This document shows positions 1 through 14,800 of a stretch of 64,000 nt of DNA, piece by piece. The translations under genes and the position numbers were made by a program. Origin of the DNA: Agrostemma githago (Eukaryota > Streptophyta > Magnoliopsida > Caryophyllales > Caryophyllaceae); assembly GCA_958450325.1 (NCBI GenBank), contig OY288250.1, positions 50,296,898-50,360,897 of the forward strand, in the 5' to 3' direction. The first letter of the stretch is position 1; every line of letters starts with the position of its first letter. A model generated the notes under the pieces. The model was given only the letters and a program-made list of their open reading frames with translations. It did not search any database and had not been told where the DNA came from.

Positions 1-46
1 ACCCTCTTAGGGTTCAGTTTCTTGCGGGTTTAGTGACCTTGAATAA

Positions 47-119
47 GGAAAAGGGTTTCGGGTTGGATTAGGCGGACCCGCGAAGCGGGTCCGCCTAATC
101 CAACCCTAAACCCTTTTCC
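47..119. repeat. Representative 73-nt hairpin of the satellite unit
   Basis: In the first unit the left arm (47-81) is the reverse complement of the right arm (85-119) around a GAA loop (82-84), with one mismatch at the TTTCGGG/CCCTAAA pair. Arms contain GGGTTTNGGGTT on one side and AACCCTAAACCC on the other. The structure recurs every 197 bp to the end of the array. In the commonest form the left arm reads GGAGCCGC against GCGGGTCC on the right, giving one G-G mismatch near the tip. Either strand could extrude a cruciform arm, and a transcript could fold into a 35-bp stem. Confidence 0.95.
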
Positions 120-3100
120 GTCCCGTCTTATGCGGTACCCTACTCTTAAGGTTCAGTGTCCCATCTTTGAATCACATCCATGACAGGGTTCACCAATACC
201 CTCTTAGGGTTCAGTTTCTTGCGGGTTTAGTGACCTTGAATAAGGAAAAGGGTTTAGGGTTGGATTAGGCGGAGCCGCGAAGCGGGTCCGCCTAATCCAA
301 CCCTAAACCCTTTTCCGTCCCGTCTTATGCGGTACCCTACTCTTAAGGTTCAGTGTCCCATCTTTGAATCACATCCACGACAGGGTTCACCAATACCCTC
401 TTAGGGTTCAGTTTCTTGCGGGTTTAGTGACCTTGAATAAGGAAAAGGGTTTAGGGTTGGATTAGGCGGAGCCGCGAAGCGGGTCCGCCTAATCCAACCC
501 TAAACCCTTTTCCGTCTCGTCTTATGCGGTACCCTACTCTTAAGGTTCAGTGTCCCATCTTTGAATCACATCCACGACAGGGTCCACCAATACCCTCTTA
601 GGGTTCAGTTTCTTGCGGGTTTAGTGACCTTGAATAAGGAAAAGGGTTTAGGGTTGGATTAGGCGGAGCCGCGAAGCGGGTCCGCCTAATCCAACCCTAA
701 ACCCTTTTCCGTCCCGTCTTATGCGGTACCTTACTCTTAAGGTTCAGTGTCCCATCTTTGAATCACATCCACGACAGGGTTCACCAACACCCTCTTAGGG
801 TTCAGTTTCTTGCGGGTTAAGTGACCTTGAATAAGGAAAAGGGTTTAGGGTTGGATTGGGCGGAGCCGCTAAGCGGGTCCGCCTAATCCAACCCTAAACC
901 CTTTTCCGTCCCGTCTTATGCGGTACCCTACTCTTAATGTTCAGTGTCCCATCTTTGAATCACATCCACGACAGGGTTCACCAATACCCTCTTAGGGTTC
1001 CGTTTCTTGCGGGTTTAGTGACCTTGAATAAGGAAAAGGGTTTCGGGTTGGATTAGGCGGAGCCGCGAAGCGGGTCCGCCTAATCCAACCCTAAACCCTT
1101 TTCCGTCCCGTCTTATGCGGTACCCTACTCTCAAGGTTCAGTGTCCCATCTTTGAATCACATCCACGACAGGGTTCACCAATACCCTCTTAGGGTTCAGT
1201 TTCTTGCGGGTTTAGTGACCTTGAATAAGGAAAAGGGTTTAGGGTTGCATTAGGCCGAGCCGCGAAGCGGGTCCGCCTAATCCAACCCTAAACCCTTTTC
1301 CGTCCCGTCTTATGCGCTACCCTACTCTTAAGGTTCAGTGTCCCATCTTTGAATCACATCCACGACAGGGTTCACCAATACCCTCTTAGGGTTCAGTTTC
1401 TTGCGGGTTTAGTGACCTTGAATAAGGAAAAGGGTTTAGGGTTGGATTAGGCGGAGCCGCGAAGCGGGTCCGCCTAATCCAACCCTAAACCCTTTTCCGT
1501 CCCGTCTTATGCGGTATCTTACTCTTAAGGTTCAGTGTCCCATCTTTGAATCACATCCACGACAGGGTTCACCAATACCCTCTTAGGGTTCAGTTTCTTG
1601 CGGATTTAGTGACCTTGAATAAGGAAAAGGGTTTCGGGTTGGATTAGGCGGTGCCGCGAAGCGGGTCCGCCTAATCCAACCCTAAACCCTTTTCCGTCCC
1701 GTCTTATGCGGTACCCTACTCTCAAGGTTCAGTGTCCCATCTTTGAATCACATCCACGACAGGGTTCACCAATACCCTCTTAGGGTTCAGTTTCTTGCGG
1801 GTTTAGTGACCTTGAATAAGGAAAAGGGTTTAGGGTTGGATTAGGCGGAGCCGCGAAGCGGGTCCGCCTAATCCAACCCTAAACCCTTTTCCGTCCCGTC
1901 TTATGCGCTACCCTACTCTTAAGGTTCAGTGTCCCATCTTTGAATCACATCCACGACAGGGTTCACCAATACCCTCTTAGGGTTCAGTTTCTTGCGGGTT
2001 TAGTGACCTTGAATAAGGAAAAGGGTTTAGGGTTGGATTAGGCGGAGCCGCGAAGCGGGTCCGCCTAATCCAACCCTAAACCCTTTTCCGTCCCGTCTTA
2101 TGTGGTACCCTACTCTTAACGTTCAGTGTCCCATCTTTGAATCACATCCACGACAGAGTTCACCAATACCCTCTTAGGGTTCAGTTTCTTGCGGGTTTAG
2201 TGACCTTGAATAAGGAAAAGGGTTTAGGGTTGGATTAGGCGGAGCCGCGAAGCGGGTCCGCCTAATCCAACCCTAAACCCTTTTCCGTCCCGTCTTATGC
2301 GGTTCCCTACTCTTAAGGTTCAGTGTCCCATCTTTGAATCACATCCACGACAGGGTTCACCAATACCCTCTTAGGGTTCAGTTTCTTGCGGGTTTAGTGA
2401 CCTTGAATAAGGAAAAGGGTTTAGGGTTGGATTAGGCGGAGCCGCGAAGCGGGTCCGCCTAATCCAACCCTAAACCCTTTTCCGTCCCGTCTTATGCGGT
2501 ACCCTACTCTTAAGGTTCAGTGTCCCATCTTTGAATCACATCCACGACAGGGTTCACTAATACCCTCTTAGGGTTCAGTTTCTTGCGGGTTTAGTGACCT
2601 TGAATAAGGAAAAGGGTTTAGGGTTGGATTAGGCGGAGCCGCGAAGCGGGTCCGCCTAATCCAACCCTAAACCCTTTTCTGTCCCGTCTTATGCGGTACC
2701 CTACTCTTAAGGTTCAGTGTCCCATCTTTGAATCACATCCACGACAGGGTTCACCAATACCCTCTTAGGGTTCAGTTTCTTGCGGGTTTAGTGACCTTGA
2801 ATAAGGAAAAGGGTTTAGGGTTGGATTAGGCGGAGCCGCGAAGCGGGTCCGCCTAATCCAACCCTAAACCCTTTTCCGTCCCATCTTATGCGGTACCTTA
2901 CTCTTAAGGTTCAGTGTCCCATCTTTGAATCACATCCACGACAGGGTTCACCAATACCCTCTTAGGGTTCAGTTTCTTGCGGGTTTAGTGACCTTGAATA
3001 AGGAAAAGGGTTTAGGGTTGGATTAGGCGGAGCCGCGAAACGGGTCCGCCTAATCCAACCCTAAACCCTTTTCCGTCCCGTCTTATGCGGTACCTTACTC

Positions 3101-6100
3101 TTAAGGTTCAGTGTCCCATCTTTGAATCACATCCACGACAGGGTTCACCAATACCCTCTTAGGGTTCAGTTTCTTGCGGGTTTAGTGACCTTGAATAAGG
3201 AAAAGGGTTTAGGGTTGGATTAGGCGGAGCCGCGAAGCGGGTCCGCCTAATCAAACCCTAAACCCTTTTCCGTCCCGTCTTATGCGGTACCCTACTCTTA
3301 ATGTTCAGTGTCCCATCTTTGAATCACATCCACGACAGGGTTCACCAATACCCTCTTAGGGTTCAGTTTCTTGCGGGTTTAGTGACCTTGAATAAGGAAA
3401 AGGGTTTCGGGTTGGATTAGGCGGACCCGCGAAGCGGGTCCGCCTAATCCAACCCTAAACCCTTTTCCGTCCCGTCTTATGCGGTTCCCTACTCTTAAGG
3501 TTCAGTGTCCCATCTTTGAATCACATCCACGACAGGGTTCACCAATACCCTCTTAGGGTTCAGTTTCTTGCGGGTTTAGTGACCTTGAATAAGGAAAAGG
3601 GTTTAGGGTTGGATTAGGCGGAGCCGCGAAGCGGGTCCGCCTAATCCAACCCTAAACCCTTTTCCGTCCCGTCTTATGCGGTACCCTACTCTTAAGGTTC
3701 AGTGTCCCATCTTTGAATCACATCCACGACAGGGTTCACTAATACCCTCTTAGGGTTCAGTTTCTTGCGGGTTTAGTGACCTTGAATAAGGAAAAGGGTT
3801 TAGGGTTGGATTAGGCGGAGCCGCGAAGCGGGTCCGCCTAATCCAACCCTAAACCCTTTTCCGTCCCGTCTTATGCGGTACCCTACTCTTAAGGTTCAGT
3901 GTCCCATCTTTGAATCACATCCACGACAGGGTTCACCAATACCCTCTTAGGGTTCAGTTTCTTGCGGGTTTAGTGACCTTGAATAAGGAAAAGGGTTTAG
4001 GGTTGGATTAGGCGGAGCCGCGAAGCGGGTCCGCCTAATCCAACCCTAAACCCTTTTCCGTCCCATCTTATGCGGTACCTTACTCTTAAGGTTCAGTGTC
4101 CCATCTTTGAATCACATCCACGACAGGGTTCACCAACACCCTCTTAGGGTTCAGTTTCTTGCGGGTTTAGTGACCTTGAATAAGGAAAAGGGTTTAGGGT
4201 TGGATTAGGCGGAGCCGCGAAGCGGGTCCGCCTAATCAAACCCTAAACCCTTTTCCGTCCCGTCTTATGCGGTACCCTACTCTTAATGTTCAGTGTCCCA
4301 TCTTTGAATCACATCCACGACAGGGTTCACCAATACCCTCTTAGGGTTCAGTTTCTTGCGGGTTTAGTGACCTTGAATAAGGAAAAGGGTTTCGGGTTGG
4401 ATTAGGCGGACCCGCGAAGCGGGTCCGCCTAATCCAACCCTAAACCCTTTTCCGTCCCGTCTTATGCGGTACCCTACTCTTAAGGTTCAGTGTCCCATCT
4501 TTGAATCACATCCATGACAGGGTTCACCAATACCCTCTTAGGGTTCAGTTTCTTGCGGGTTTAGTGACCTTGAATAAGGAAAAGGGTTTAGGGTTGGATT
4601 AGGCGGAGCCGCGAAGCGGGTCCGCCTAATCCAACCCTAAACCCTTTTCCGTCCCGTCTTATGCGGTACCCTACTCTTAAGGTTCAGTGTCCCATCTTTG
4701 AATCACATCCACGACAGGGTTCACCAATACCCTCTTAGGGTTCAGTTTCTTGCGGGTTTAGTGACCTTGAATAAGGAAAAGGGTTTAGGGTTGGATTAGG
4801 CGGAGCCGCGAAGCGGGTCCGCCTAATCCAACCCTAAACCCTTTTCCGTCTCGTCTTATGCGGTACCCTACTCTTAAGGTTCAGTGTCCCATCTTTGAAT
4901 CACATCCACGACAGGGTTCACCAATACCCTCTTAGGGTTCAGTTTCTTGCGGGTTTAGTGACCTTGAATAAGGAAAAGGGTTTAGGGTTGGATTAGGCGG
5001 AGCCGCGAAGCGGGTCCGCCTAATCCAACCCTAAACCCTTTTCCGTCCTGTCTTATGCGGTACCTTACTCTTAAGGTTCAGTGTCCCATCTTTGAATCAC
5101 ATCCACGACAGGGTTCACCAACACCCTCTTAGGGTTCAGTTTCTTGCAGGTTTAGTGACCTTGAATAAGGAAAAGGGTTTAGGGTTGGATTGGGCGGAGC
5201 CGCTAAGCGGGTCCGCCTAGTCCAACCCTAAACCCTTTTCCGTCCCGTCTTATGCGGTACCCTACTCTTAATGTTCAGTGTCCCATCTTTGAATCACATC
5301 CACGACAGGGTTCACCAATACCCTCTTAGGGTTCCGTTTCTTGCGGGTTTAGTGACCTTGAATAAGGAAAAGGGTTTCGGGTTGGATTAGGCGGAGCCGC
5401 GAAGCGGGTCCGCCTAATCCAACCCTAAACCCTTTTCCGTCCCGTCTTATGCGGTACCCTACTCTTAAGGTTCAGTGTCCCATCTTTGAATCACATCCAC
5501 GACAGGGTTCACCAATACCCTCTTAGGGTTTAGTTTCTTGCGGGTTTACTGACCTTGAATAAGGAAAAGGGTTTAGGGTTGGATTAGGCGGAGCCGCGAA
5601 GCGGGTCCGCCTAATCCAACCCTAAACCCTTTTCCGTCCCGTCTTATGCGGTACCCTACTCTTAAGGTTCAGTGTCCCATCTTTGAATCACATCCACGAC
5701 AGGGTTCACCAATACCCTCTTAAGGTTCAGTTTCTTGCGGGTTTAGTGACCTTGAATAAGGAAAAGGGTTTCGGGTTGGATTAGGCGGAGCCGCGAAGCG
5801 GGTCCGCCTAATCCAACCCTAAACCCTTTTCCGTCCCGTCTTATGCGGTACCCTACTCTCAAGGTTCAGTGTCCCATCTTTGAATCACATCCACGACAGG
5901 GTTCACCAATACCCTCTTAGGGTTCAGTTTCTTGCGGGTTTAGTGACCTTGAATAAGGAAAAGGGTTTAGGGTTGCATTAGGCCGAGCCGCGAAGCGGGT
6001 CCGCCTAATCCAACCCTAAACCCTTTTCCGTCCCGTCTTATGCGGTACCTTACTCTTAAGGTTCAGTTTCCCATCTTTGAATCACATCCACGACTGGGTT

Positions 6101-8843
6101 CACCAATACCCTCTTAGGGTTCAGTTTCTTGCGGGTTTAGTGACCTTGAATAAGGAAAAGGGTTTAGGGTTGGATTAGGCGGAGCCGCGAAGAGGGTCCG
6201 CCTAATCCAACCCTAAACCCTTTTCCGTCCCGTCTTATGCGCTACCCTACTCTTAAGGTTCAGTGTCCCATCTTTGAATCACATCCAAGACAGGGTTCAC
6301 CAATACCCTCTTAGGGTTCAGTTTCTTGCGGGTTTAGTGACCTTGAATAAGGAAAAGGGTTTAGGGTTGGATTAGGCGGAGCCGCGAAGCGGGTCCGCCT
6401 AATCCAACCCTAAACCCTTTTCCGTCCCGTCTTATGTGGTACCTTACTCTTAAGGTTCAGTGTCCCATCTTTGAATCACATCCACGACAGGGTTCACCAA
6501 TACCCTCTTAGGGTTCAGTTTCCTGCGGGTTTAGTGAACTTGAATAAGGAAAAGGGATTAGGGTTGGATTAGGCGGAGCCGCGAAGCGGGTCCGCCTAAT
6601 CCAACCCTTAACCCTTTTCCGTCCCGTCTTATGCGGTACCCTACTCTTAATGTTCAGTGTCCCATCTTTGAATCACATCCACGACAGGGTTCACCAATAC
6701 CCTCTTAGGGTTCAGTTTCTTGCAGGTTTAGTGACCTTGAATAAGGAAAAGGGTTTCGGGTTGGATTAGGCGGAGCCGCGAAGCGGGTCCGCCTAATCCA
6801 ACCCTAAACCCTTTTCCGTCCCGTCTTATGCGGTACCCTACTCTTAAGGTTCAGTGTCCCATCTTTGAATCACATCCATGACAGTGTTCACCAATACCCT
6901 CTTAGGGTTCAGTTTCTTGCGGGTTTAGTGACCTTGAATAAGGAAAAGGGTTTAGGGTTGGATTAGGCGGAGCCGCGAAGCGGGTCCGCCTAATTCAACC
7001 CTAAACCCTTTTCCGTCCCGTCTTATGCGGTACCCTACTCTTAAGGTTCAGTGTCCCATCTTTGAATCACATCCACGACAGGGTTCACCAATACCCTCTT
7101 AGGGTTCAGTTTCTTGCGGGTTTAGTGACCTTGAATAAGGAAAAGGGTTTAGGGTTGGATTAGGCGGAGCCGCGAAGCGGGTCCGCCTAATCCAACCCTA
7201 AACCCTTTTCCGTCCCGTCTTATGCGGTACCTTACTCTTAAGGTTCAATGTCCCATCTTTGAATCACATCCAAGACAGGGTTCACCAATACCCTCTTAGG
7301 GTTCAGTTTCTTGCGGGTTTAGTGACCTTGAATAAGGAAAAGGGTTTAAGGTTGGATTAGGCGGAGCCGCGAAGCGGGTCCGCCTAATCCAACCCTAAAC
7401 CTTTTCCGTCCCGTCTTATGCGGTACCCTACTCTTAAGGTTCAGTGTCCCATCTTTGAATCACATCCACGACAGGGTTCACCAATACCCTCTTAGGGTTC
7501 AGTTTCTTGCGGGTTTAGTGACCTTGAATAAGGAAAAGGGTTTCGGGTTGGATTAGGCGGAGCCGCGAAGCGGGTTCTGCCTAATTCAACCCTAAACCCT
7601 TTTCCGTCCCGTCTTATGCGGTACCCTACTCTTAAGGTTCAGTGTCCCATCTTTGAATCACATCCACGACAGTGTTCACCAATACCCTCTTAGGGTTCAG
7701 TTTCTTGCGGGTTTAGTGACCTTGAATAAGGAAAAGGGTTTAGGGTTGGATTAGACGGAGCCGCGAAGCGGGTCCGCCTAATTCAACCCTAAACCCTTTT
7801 CCGTCCCGTCTTATGCGGTACCCTACTCTTAAGGTTCAGTGTCCCATCTTTGAATCACATCCACGACAGGGTTCACCAATACCCTCTTAGGGTTCAGTTT
7901 CTTGCGGGTTTAGTGACCTTGAATAAGGAAAAGGGTTTAGGGTTGGATTAGGCGAAGCCGCGAAGCGGGTCCGCCTAATCCAACCCTAAACCCTTTTCTG
8001 TCCCGTCTTATGCGGTACCTTACTCTTAAGGTTCAATGTCCCATCTTTGAATCACATCCAAGACAGGGTTCACCAATACCCTCTTAGGGTTCAGTTTCTT
8101 GCGGGTTTAGTGACCTTGAATAAGGAAAAGGGTTTAAGGTTGGATTAGGCGGAGCCGCGAAGCGGGTCCGCCTAATCCAACCCTAAACCTTTTCCGTCCC
8201 GTCTTATGCGGTACCCTACTCTTAAGGTTCAGTGTCCCATCTTTGAATCACATCCACGACAGGGTTCACCAATACCCTCTTCTGGTTCAGTTTCTTGCGG
8301 GTTTAGTGACCTTGAATAAGGAAAAGGGTTTCGGGTTGGATTAGGCGGAACCGCGAAGCGGGTCCGCCTAATTCAACCCTAAACCCTTTTCCGTCCCGTC
8401 TTATGCGGTACCCTACTCTTAAGGTTCAGTGTCCCATCTTTGAATCACATCCACGACAGGGTTCACCAATACCCTCTTAGGGTTCAGTTTCTTGCGGGTT
8501 TAGTGACCTTGAATAAGGAAAAGGGTTTAGGGTTGGATTAGGCCGAGCCGCGAAGCGGGTCCGCCTAATCCAACCCTAAACCCTTTTCCGTCCCGTCTTA
8601 TGCGGTACCTTACTCTTAAGGTTCAATGTCCCATCTTTGAATCACATCCAAGACAGGGTTCACCAATACCCTCTTAGGGTTCAGTTTCTTGCGGGTTTAG
8701 TGACCTTGAATAAGGAAAAGGGTTTAAGGTTGGATTAGGCGGAGCCGCGAAGCGGGTCCGCCTAATCCAACCCTAAACCTTTTCCGTCCCGTCTTATGCG
8801 GTACCCTACTCTTAAGGTTCAGTGTCCCATCTTTGAATCACAT

Positions 8844-11800
8844 CCACGGCAGGGTTCACCAATACCCTCTTAGGGTTCAGTTTCTTGCGGGTTTAGTGAC
8901 CTTGAATAAGGAAAAGGGTTTCGGGTTGGATTAGGCGGAGCCGCGAAGCGGGTCCGCCTAATCCAACCCTAAACCCTTTTCCGTCCCGTCTTATGCGGTA
9001 CCCTACTCTCAAGGTTCAGTGTCCCATCTTTGAATCACATCCACGACAGGGTTCACCAATACCCTCTTAGGGTTCAGTTTCTTGCGGGTTTAGTGACCTT
9101 GAATAAGGAAAAGGGTTTAGGGTTGGATTAGGCCGAGCCGCGAAGCGGGTCCGCCTAATCCAACCCTAAACCCTTTTCCGTCCCGTCTTATGCGGTACCT
9201 TACTCTTAAGGTTCAGTTTCCCATCTTTGAATCACATCCACGACTGGGTTCACCAATACCCTCTTAGGGTTCAGTTTCTTGCGGGTTTAGTGACCTTGAA
9301 TAAGGAAAAGGGTTTAGGGTTGGATTAGGCGGAGCCGCGAAGCGGGTCCGCCTAATCCAACCCTAAACCCTTTTCCGTCCCGTCTTATGCGGTACCCTAC
9401 TCTTAAGGTTCAGTGTCCCATCTTTGAATCACATCCACGACAGGGTTCACGAATACCTTCTTAGGGTTCAGTTTCTTGCGGGTTTAGTGACCTTGAATAA
9501 GGAAAAGGGTTTAGGGTTGGATTAGGCGGAGCCGCGAAGAGGGTCCGCCTAATCCAACCCTAAACCCTTTTCCGTCCCGTCTTATGCGCTACCCTACTCT
9601 TAAGGTTCAGTGTCCCATCTTTGAATCACATCCAAGACAGGGTTCACCAATACCCTCTTAGGGTTCAGTTTCTTGCGGGTTTAGTGACCTTGAATAAGGA
9701 AAAGGGTTTAGGGTTGGATTAGGCGGACCCGCGAAAAGCGGGTCCGCCTAATCCAACCCTAAACCCTTTTCCGTCCCGTCTTATGCGGTACCTTACTCTT
9801 AAGGTTCAGTGTCCCATCTTTGAATCACATCCACGACAGGGTTCACCAATACCCTCTTAGGGTTCAGTTTCCTGCGGGTTTAGTGACCTTGAATAAGGAA
9901 AAGGGATTAGGGTTGGATTAGGCGGAGCCGCGAAGCGGGTCCGCCTAATCCAACCCTAAACCCTTTTCCGTCCCGTCTTATGCGGTACCCTACTCTTAAG
10001 GTTCAGTGTCCCATCTTTGAATCACATCCACGACAGGGTTCACCAATACCCTCTTAGGGTTCAGTTTCTTGCGGGTTTAGTGACCTTGAATAAGGAAAAG
10101 GGTTTAGGGTTGGATTAGGCGGAGCCGCGAAGCAAGTCCGCCTAATCCAACCCTAAACCCTTTTCCGTCCCGTCTTATGCGGTACATTACTCTTAAGGTT
10201 CAGTGTCCCATCTTTGAATCACATCCACGACAGGGTTCACCAATACCCTCTTAGGGTTCAGTTTCTTGCGGGTTTAGTGACCTTGAATAAGGAAAAGGGT
10301 TTAGGGTTGGATTAGGCGGAGCCGCGAAGCGGGTCCGCCTAATCCAACCCTAAACCTTATCCGTCCCGTCTTATGCGGTACCCTACTCTTAAGGTTCAGT
10401 GTCCCATCTTTGAATCACATCCACGACAGGGTTCACCAATACCCTCTTAGGGTTCAGTTTCTTGCGGGTTTAGTGACCTTGAATAAGGAAAAGGGTTTAG
10501 GGTTGGATTAGGCGGAGCCGCGAAGCGGGTCCGCCTAATCCAACCCTAAACCCTTTTCCGTCCCATCTTATGCGGTACCCTACTCTTAAGGTTCAGTGTC
10601 CCATCTTTGAATCACATCCACGACAGGGTTCACCAATACCCTCTTAGGGTTCAGTTTCTTGCGGGTTTAGTGACCTTGAATAAGGAAAAGGGTTTAGGGT
10701 TGGATTAGGCGGAGCCGCGAAGCGGGTCCGCCTAATCCAACCCTAAACCCTTTTCCGTCCCGTCTTATGCGGTACCCTACTCTTAAGGTTCAGTGTCCCA
10801 TCTTTGAATCACATCCACGACAGGGTTCACCAATACCCTCTTAGGGTTCAGTTTCTTGCGGGTTTAGTGACCTTGAATAAGGAAAAGGGTTTAGGGTTGG
10901 ATTAGGCGGAGCCGCGAAGCGGGTCCACCTAATCCAACCCTAAACCCTTTTCCGTCCCGTCTTATGCGGTACCCTACTCTTAAGGTTCAGTGTCCCATCT
11001 TTGAATCACATCCACGACAGGGTTCACCAATACCCTCCTAGGGTTCAGTTTCTTGCGGGTTTAGTGACCTTGAATAAGAAAAAGGGTTTAGGGTTGGATT
11101 AGGCGGAGCCGCGAAGCGGGTCCGCTTAATCCAACCCTAAACCCTTTTCCGTCCCGTCTTATGCGGTACCCTACTCTTAAGGTTCAGTGTCCCATCTTTG
11201 AATCACATCCACGACAGGGTTCACCAATACCCTCTTAGGGTTCAGTTTCTTGCGGGTTTAGTGACCTTGAATAAGGAAAAGGGTTTAGGGTTGGATTAGG
11301 CGGAGCCGCGAAGCGGGTCCGCCTAATCCAACCCTAAACCCTTTTCCGTCCCATCTTATGCGGTACCCTACTCTTAAGGTTCAGTGTCCCATCTTTGAAT
11401 CACATCCACGACAGGGTTCACCAATACCCTCTTAGGGTTCAGTTTCTTGCGGGTTTAGTGACCTTGAATAAGGAAAAGGGTTTAGGGTTGGATTAGGCGG
11501 AGCCGCGAAGCGGGTCCGCCTAATCCAACCCTAAACCTTTTCCGTCCCGTCTTATGCGGTACCCTACTCTTAAGGTTCAGTGTCCCATCTTTGAATCACA
11601 TCCACGGCAGGGTTCACCAATACCCTCTTAGGGTTCAGTTTCTTGCGGGTTTAGTGACCTTGAATAAGGAAAAGGGTTTCGGGTTGGATTAGGCGGAGCC
11701 GCGAAGCGGGTCCGCCTAATCCAACCCTAAACCCTTTTCCGTCCCGTCTTATGCGGTACCCTACTCTCAAGGTTCAGTGTCCCATCTTTGAATCACATCC

Positions 11801-14800
11801 ACGACAGGGTTCACCAATACCCTCTTAGGGTTCAGTTTCTTGCGGGTTTAGTGACCTTGAATAAGGAAAAGGGTTTAGGGTTGGATTAGGCCGAGCCGCG
11901 AAGCGGGTCCGCCTAATCCAACCCTAAACCCTTTTCCGTCCCGTCTTATGCGGTACCTTACTCTTAAGGTTCAGTTTCCCATCTTTGAATCACATCCACG
12001 ACTGGGTTCACCAATACCCTCTTAGGGTTCAGTTTCTTGCGGGTTTAGTGACCTTGAATAAGGAAAAGGGTTTAGGGTTGGATTAGGCGGAGCCGCGAAG
12101 CGGGTCCGCCTAATCCAACCCTAAACCCTTTTCCGTCCCGTCTTATGCGGTACCCTACTCTTAAGGTTCAGTGTCCCATCTTTGAATCACATCCACGACA
12201 GGGTTCACGAATACCTTCTTAGGGTTCAGTTTCTTGCGGGTTTAGTGACCTTGAATAAGGAAAAGGGTTTAGGGTTGGATTAGGCGGAGCCGCGAAGAGG
12301 GTCCGCCTAATCCAACCCTAAACCCTTTTCCGTCCCGTCTTATGCGCTACCCTACTCTTAAGGTTCAGTGTCCCATCTTTGAATCACATCCAAGACAGGG
12401 TTCACCAATACCCTCTTAGGGTTCAGTTTCTTGCGGGTTTAGTGACCTTGAATAAGGAAAAGGGTTTAGGGTTGGATTAGGCGGACCCGCGAAAAGCGGG
12501 TCCGCCTAATCCAACCCTAAACCCTTTTCCGTCCCGTCTTATGCGGTACCTTACTCTTAAGGTTCAGTGTCCCATCTTTGAATCACATCCACGACAGGGT
12601 TCACCAATACCCTCTTAGGGTTCAGTTTCCTGCGGGTTTAGTGACCTTGAATAAGGAAAAGGGATTAGGGTTGGATTAGGCGGAGCCGCGAAGCGGGTCC
12701 GCCTAATCCAACCCTAAACCCTTTTCCGTCCCGTCTTATGCGGTACCCTACTCTTAAGGTTCAGTGTCCCATCTTTGAATCACATCCACGACAGGGTTCA
12801 CCAATACCCTCTTAGGGTTCAGTTTCTTGCGGGTTTAGTGACCTTGAATAAGGAAAAGGGTTTAGGGTTGGATTAGGCGGAGCCGCGAAGCAAGTCCGCC
12901 TAATCCAACCCTAAACCCTTTTCCGTCCCGTCTTATGCGGTACATTACTCTTAAGGTTCAGTGTCCCATCTTTGAATCACATCCACGACAGGGTTCACCA
13001 ATACCCTCTTAGGGTTCAGTTTCTTGCGGGTTTAGTGACCTTGAATAAGAAAAAGGGTTTAGGGTTGGATTAGGCGGAGCCGCGAAGCGGGTCCGCCTAA
13101 TCCAACCCTAAACCTTATCCGTCCCGTCTTATGCGGTACCCTACTCTTAAGGTTCAGTGTCCCATCTTTGAATCACATCCACGACAGGGTTCACCAATAC
13201 CCTCTTAGGGTTCAGTTTCTTGCGGGTTTAGTGACCTTGAATAAGAAAAAGGGTTTAGGGTTGGATTAGGCGGAGCCGCGAAGCGGGTCCGCTTAATCCA
13301 ACCCTAAACCCTTTTCCGTCCCGTCTTATGCGGTACCCTACTCTTAAGGTTCAGTGTCCCATCTTTGAATCACATCCACGACAGGGTTCACCAATACCCT
13401 CTTAGGGTTCAGTTTCTTGCGGGTTTAGTGACCTTGAATAAGGAAAAGGGTTTAGGGTTGGATTAGGCGGAGCCGCGAAGCGGGTCCGCCTAATCCAACC
13501 CTAAACCCTTTTCCGTCCCATCTTATGCGGTACCCTACTCTTAAGGTTCAGTGTCCTATCTTTGAATCACATCCACGACAGGGTTCACCAATACCCTCTT
13601 AGGGTTCAGTTTCTTGCGGGTTTAGTGACCTTGAATAAGGAAAAGGGTTTAGGGTTGGATTAGGCGGAGCCGCGAATCGGGTCCGCCTAATCCAACCCTA
13701 AACCTTTTCCGTCCCGTCTTATGCGGTACCCTACTCTTAAGGTTCAGTGTCCCATATTTGAATCACATCCACGGCAGGGTTCACCAATACCCTCTTAGGG
13801 TTCAGTTTCTTGCGGGTTTAGTGACCTTGAATAAGGAAAAGGGTTTCGGGTTGGATTAGGCGGAGCCGCGAAGCGGGTCCGCCTAATCCAACCCTAAACC
13901 CTTTTCCGTCCCGTCTTATGCGGTACCCTACTCTCAAGGTTCAGTGTCCCATCTTTGAATCACATCCACGACAGGGTTCACCAATACCCTCTTAGGGTTC
14001 AGTTTCTTGCGGGTTTAGTGACCTTGAATAAGGAAAAGGGTTTAGGGTTGGATTAGGCCGAGCCGCGAAGCGGGTCCGCCTAATCCAACCCTAAACCCTT
14101 TTCCGTCCCGTCTTATGCGGTACCTTACTCTTAAGGTTCAGTTTCCCATCTTTGAATCACATCCACGACTGGGTTCACCAATACCCTCTTAGGGTTCAGT
14201 TTCTTGCGGGTTTAGTGACCTTGAATAAGGAAAAGGGTTTAGGGTTGGATTAGGCGGAGCCGCGAAGCGGGTCCGCCTAATCCAACCCTAAACCCTTTTC
14301 CGTCCCGTCTTATGCGGTACCCTACTCTTAAGGTTCAGTGTCCCATCTTTGAATCACATCCACGACAGGGTTCACGAATACCTTCTTAGGGTTCAGTTTC
14401 TTGCGGGTTTAGTGACCTTGAATAAGGAAAAGGGTTTAGGGTTGGATTAGGCGGAGCCGCGAAGAGGGTCCGCCTAATCCAACCCTAAACCCTTTTCCGT
14501 CCCGTCTTATGCGCTACCCTACTCTTAAGGTTCAGTGTCCCATCTTTGAATCACATCCAAGACAGGGTTCACCAATACCCTCTTAGGGTTCAGTTTCTTG
14601 CGGGTTTAGTGACCTTGAATAAGGAAAAGGGTTTAGGGTTGGATTAGGCGGACCCGCGAAAAGCGGGTCCGCCTAATCCAACCCTAAACCCTTTTCCGTC
14701 CCGTCTTATGCGGTACCTTACTCTTAAGGTTCAGTGTCCCATCTTTGAATCACATCCACGACAGGGTTCACCAATACCCTCTTAGGGTTCAGTTTCCTGC

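Noticed and set aside
47..119. Rho-independent terminator
   Set aside because: There is a strong stem but no following T-run, and the sequence is eukaryotic satellite.
150..175. Internal RNA polymerase III B-box in the unit
   Set aside because: The minus-strand GATTCAAAG only loosely resembles the B-box consensus and no matching A-box or T-run terminator is positioned with it.
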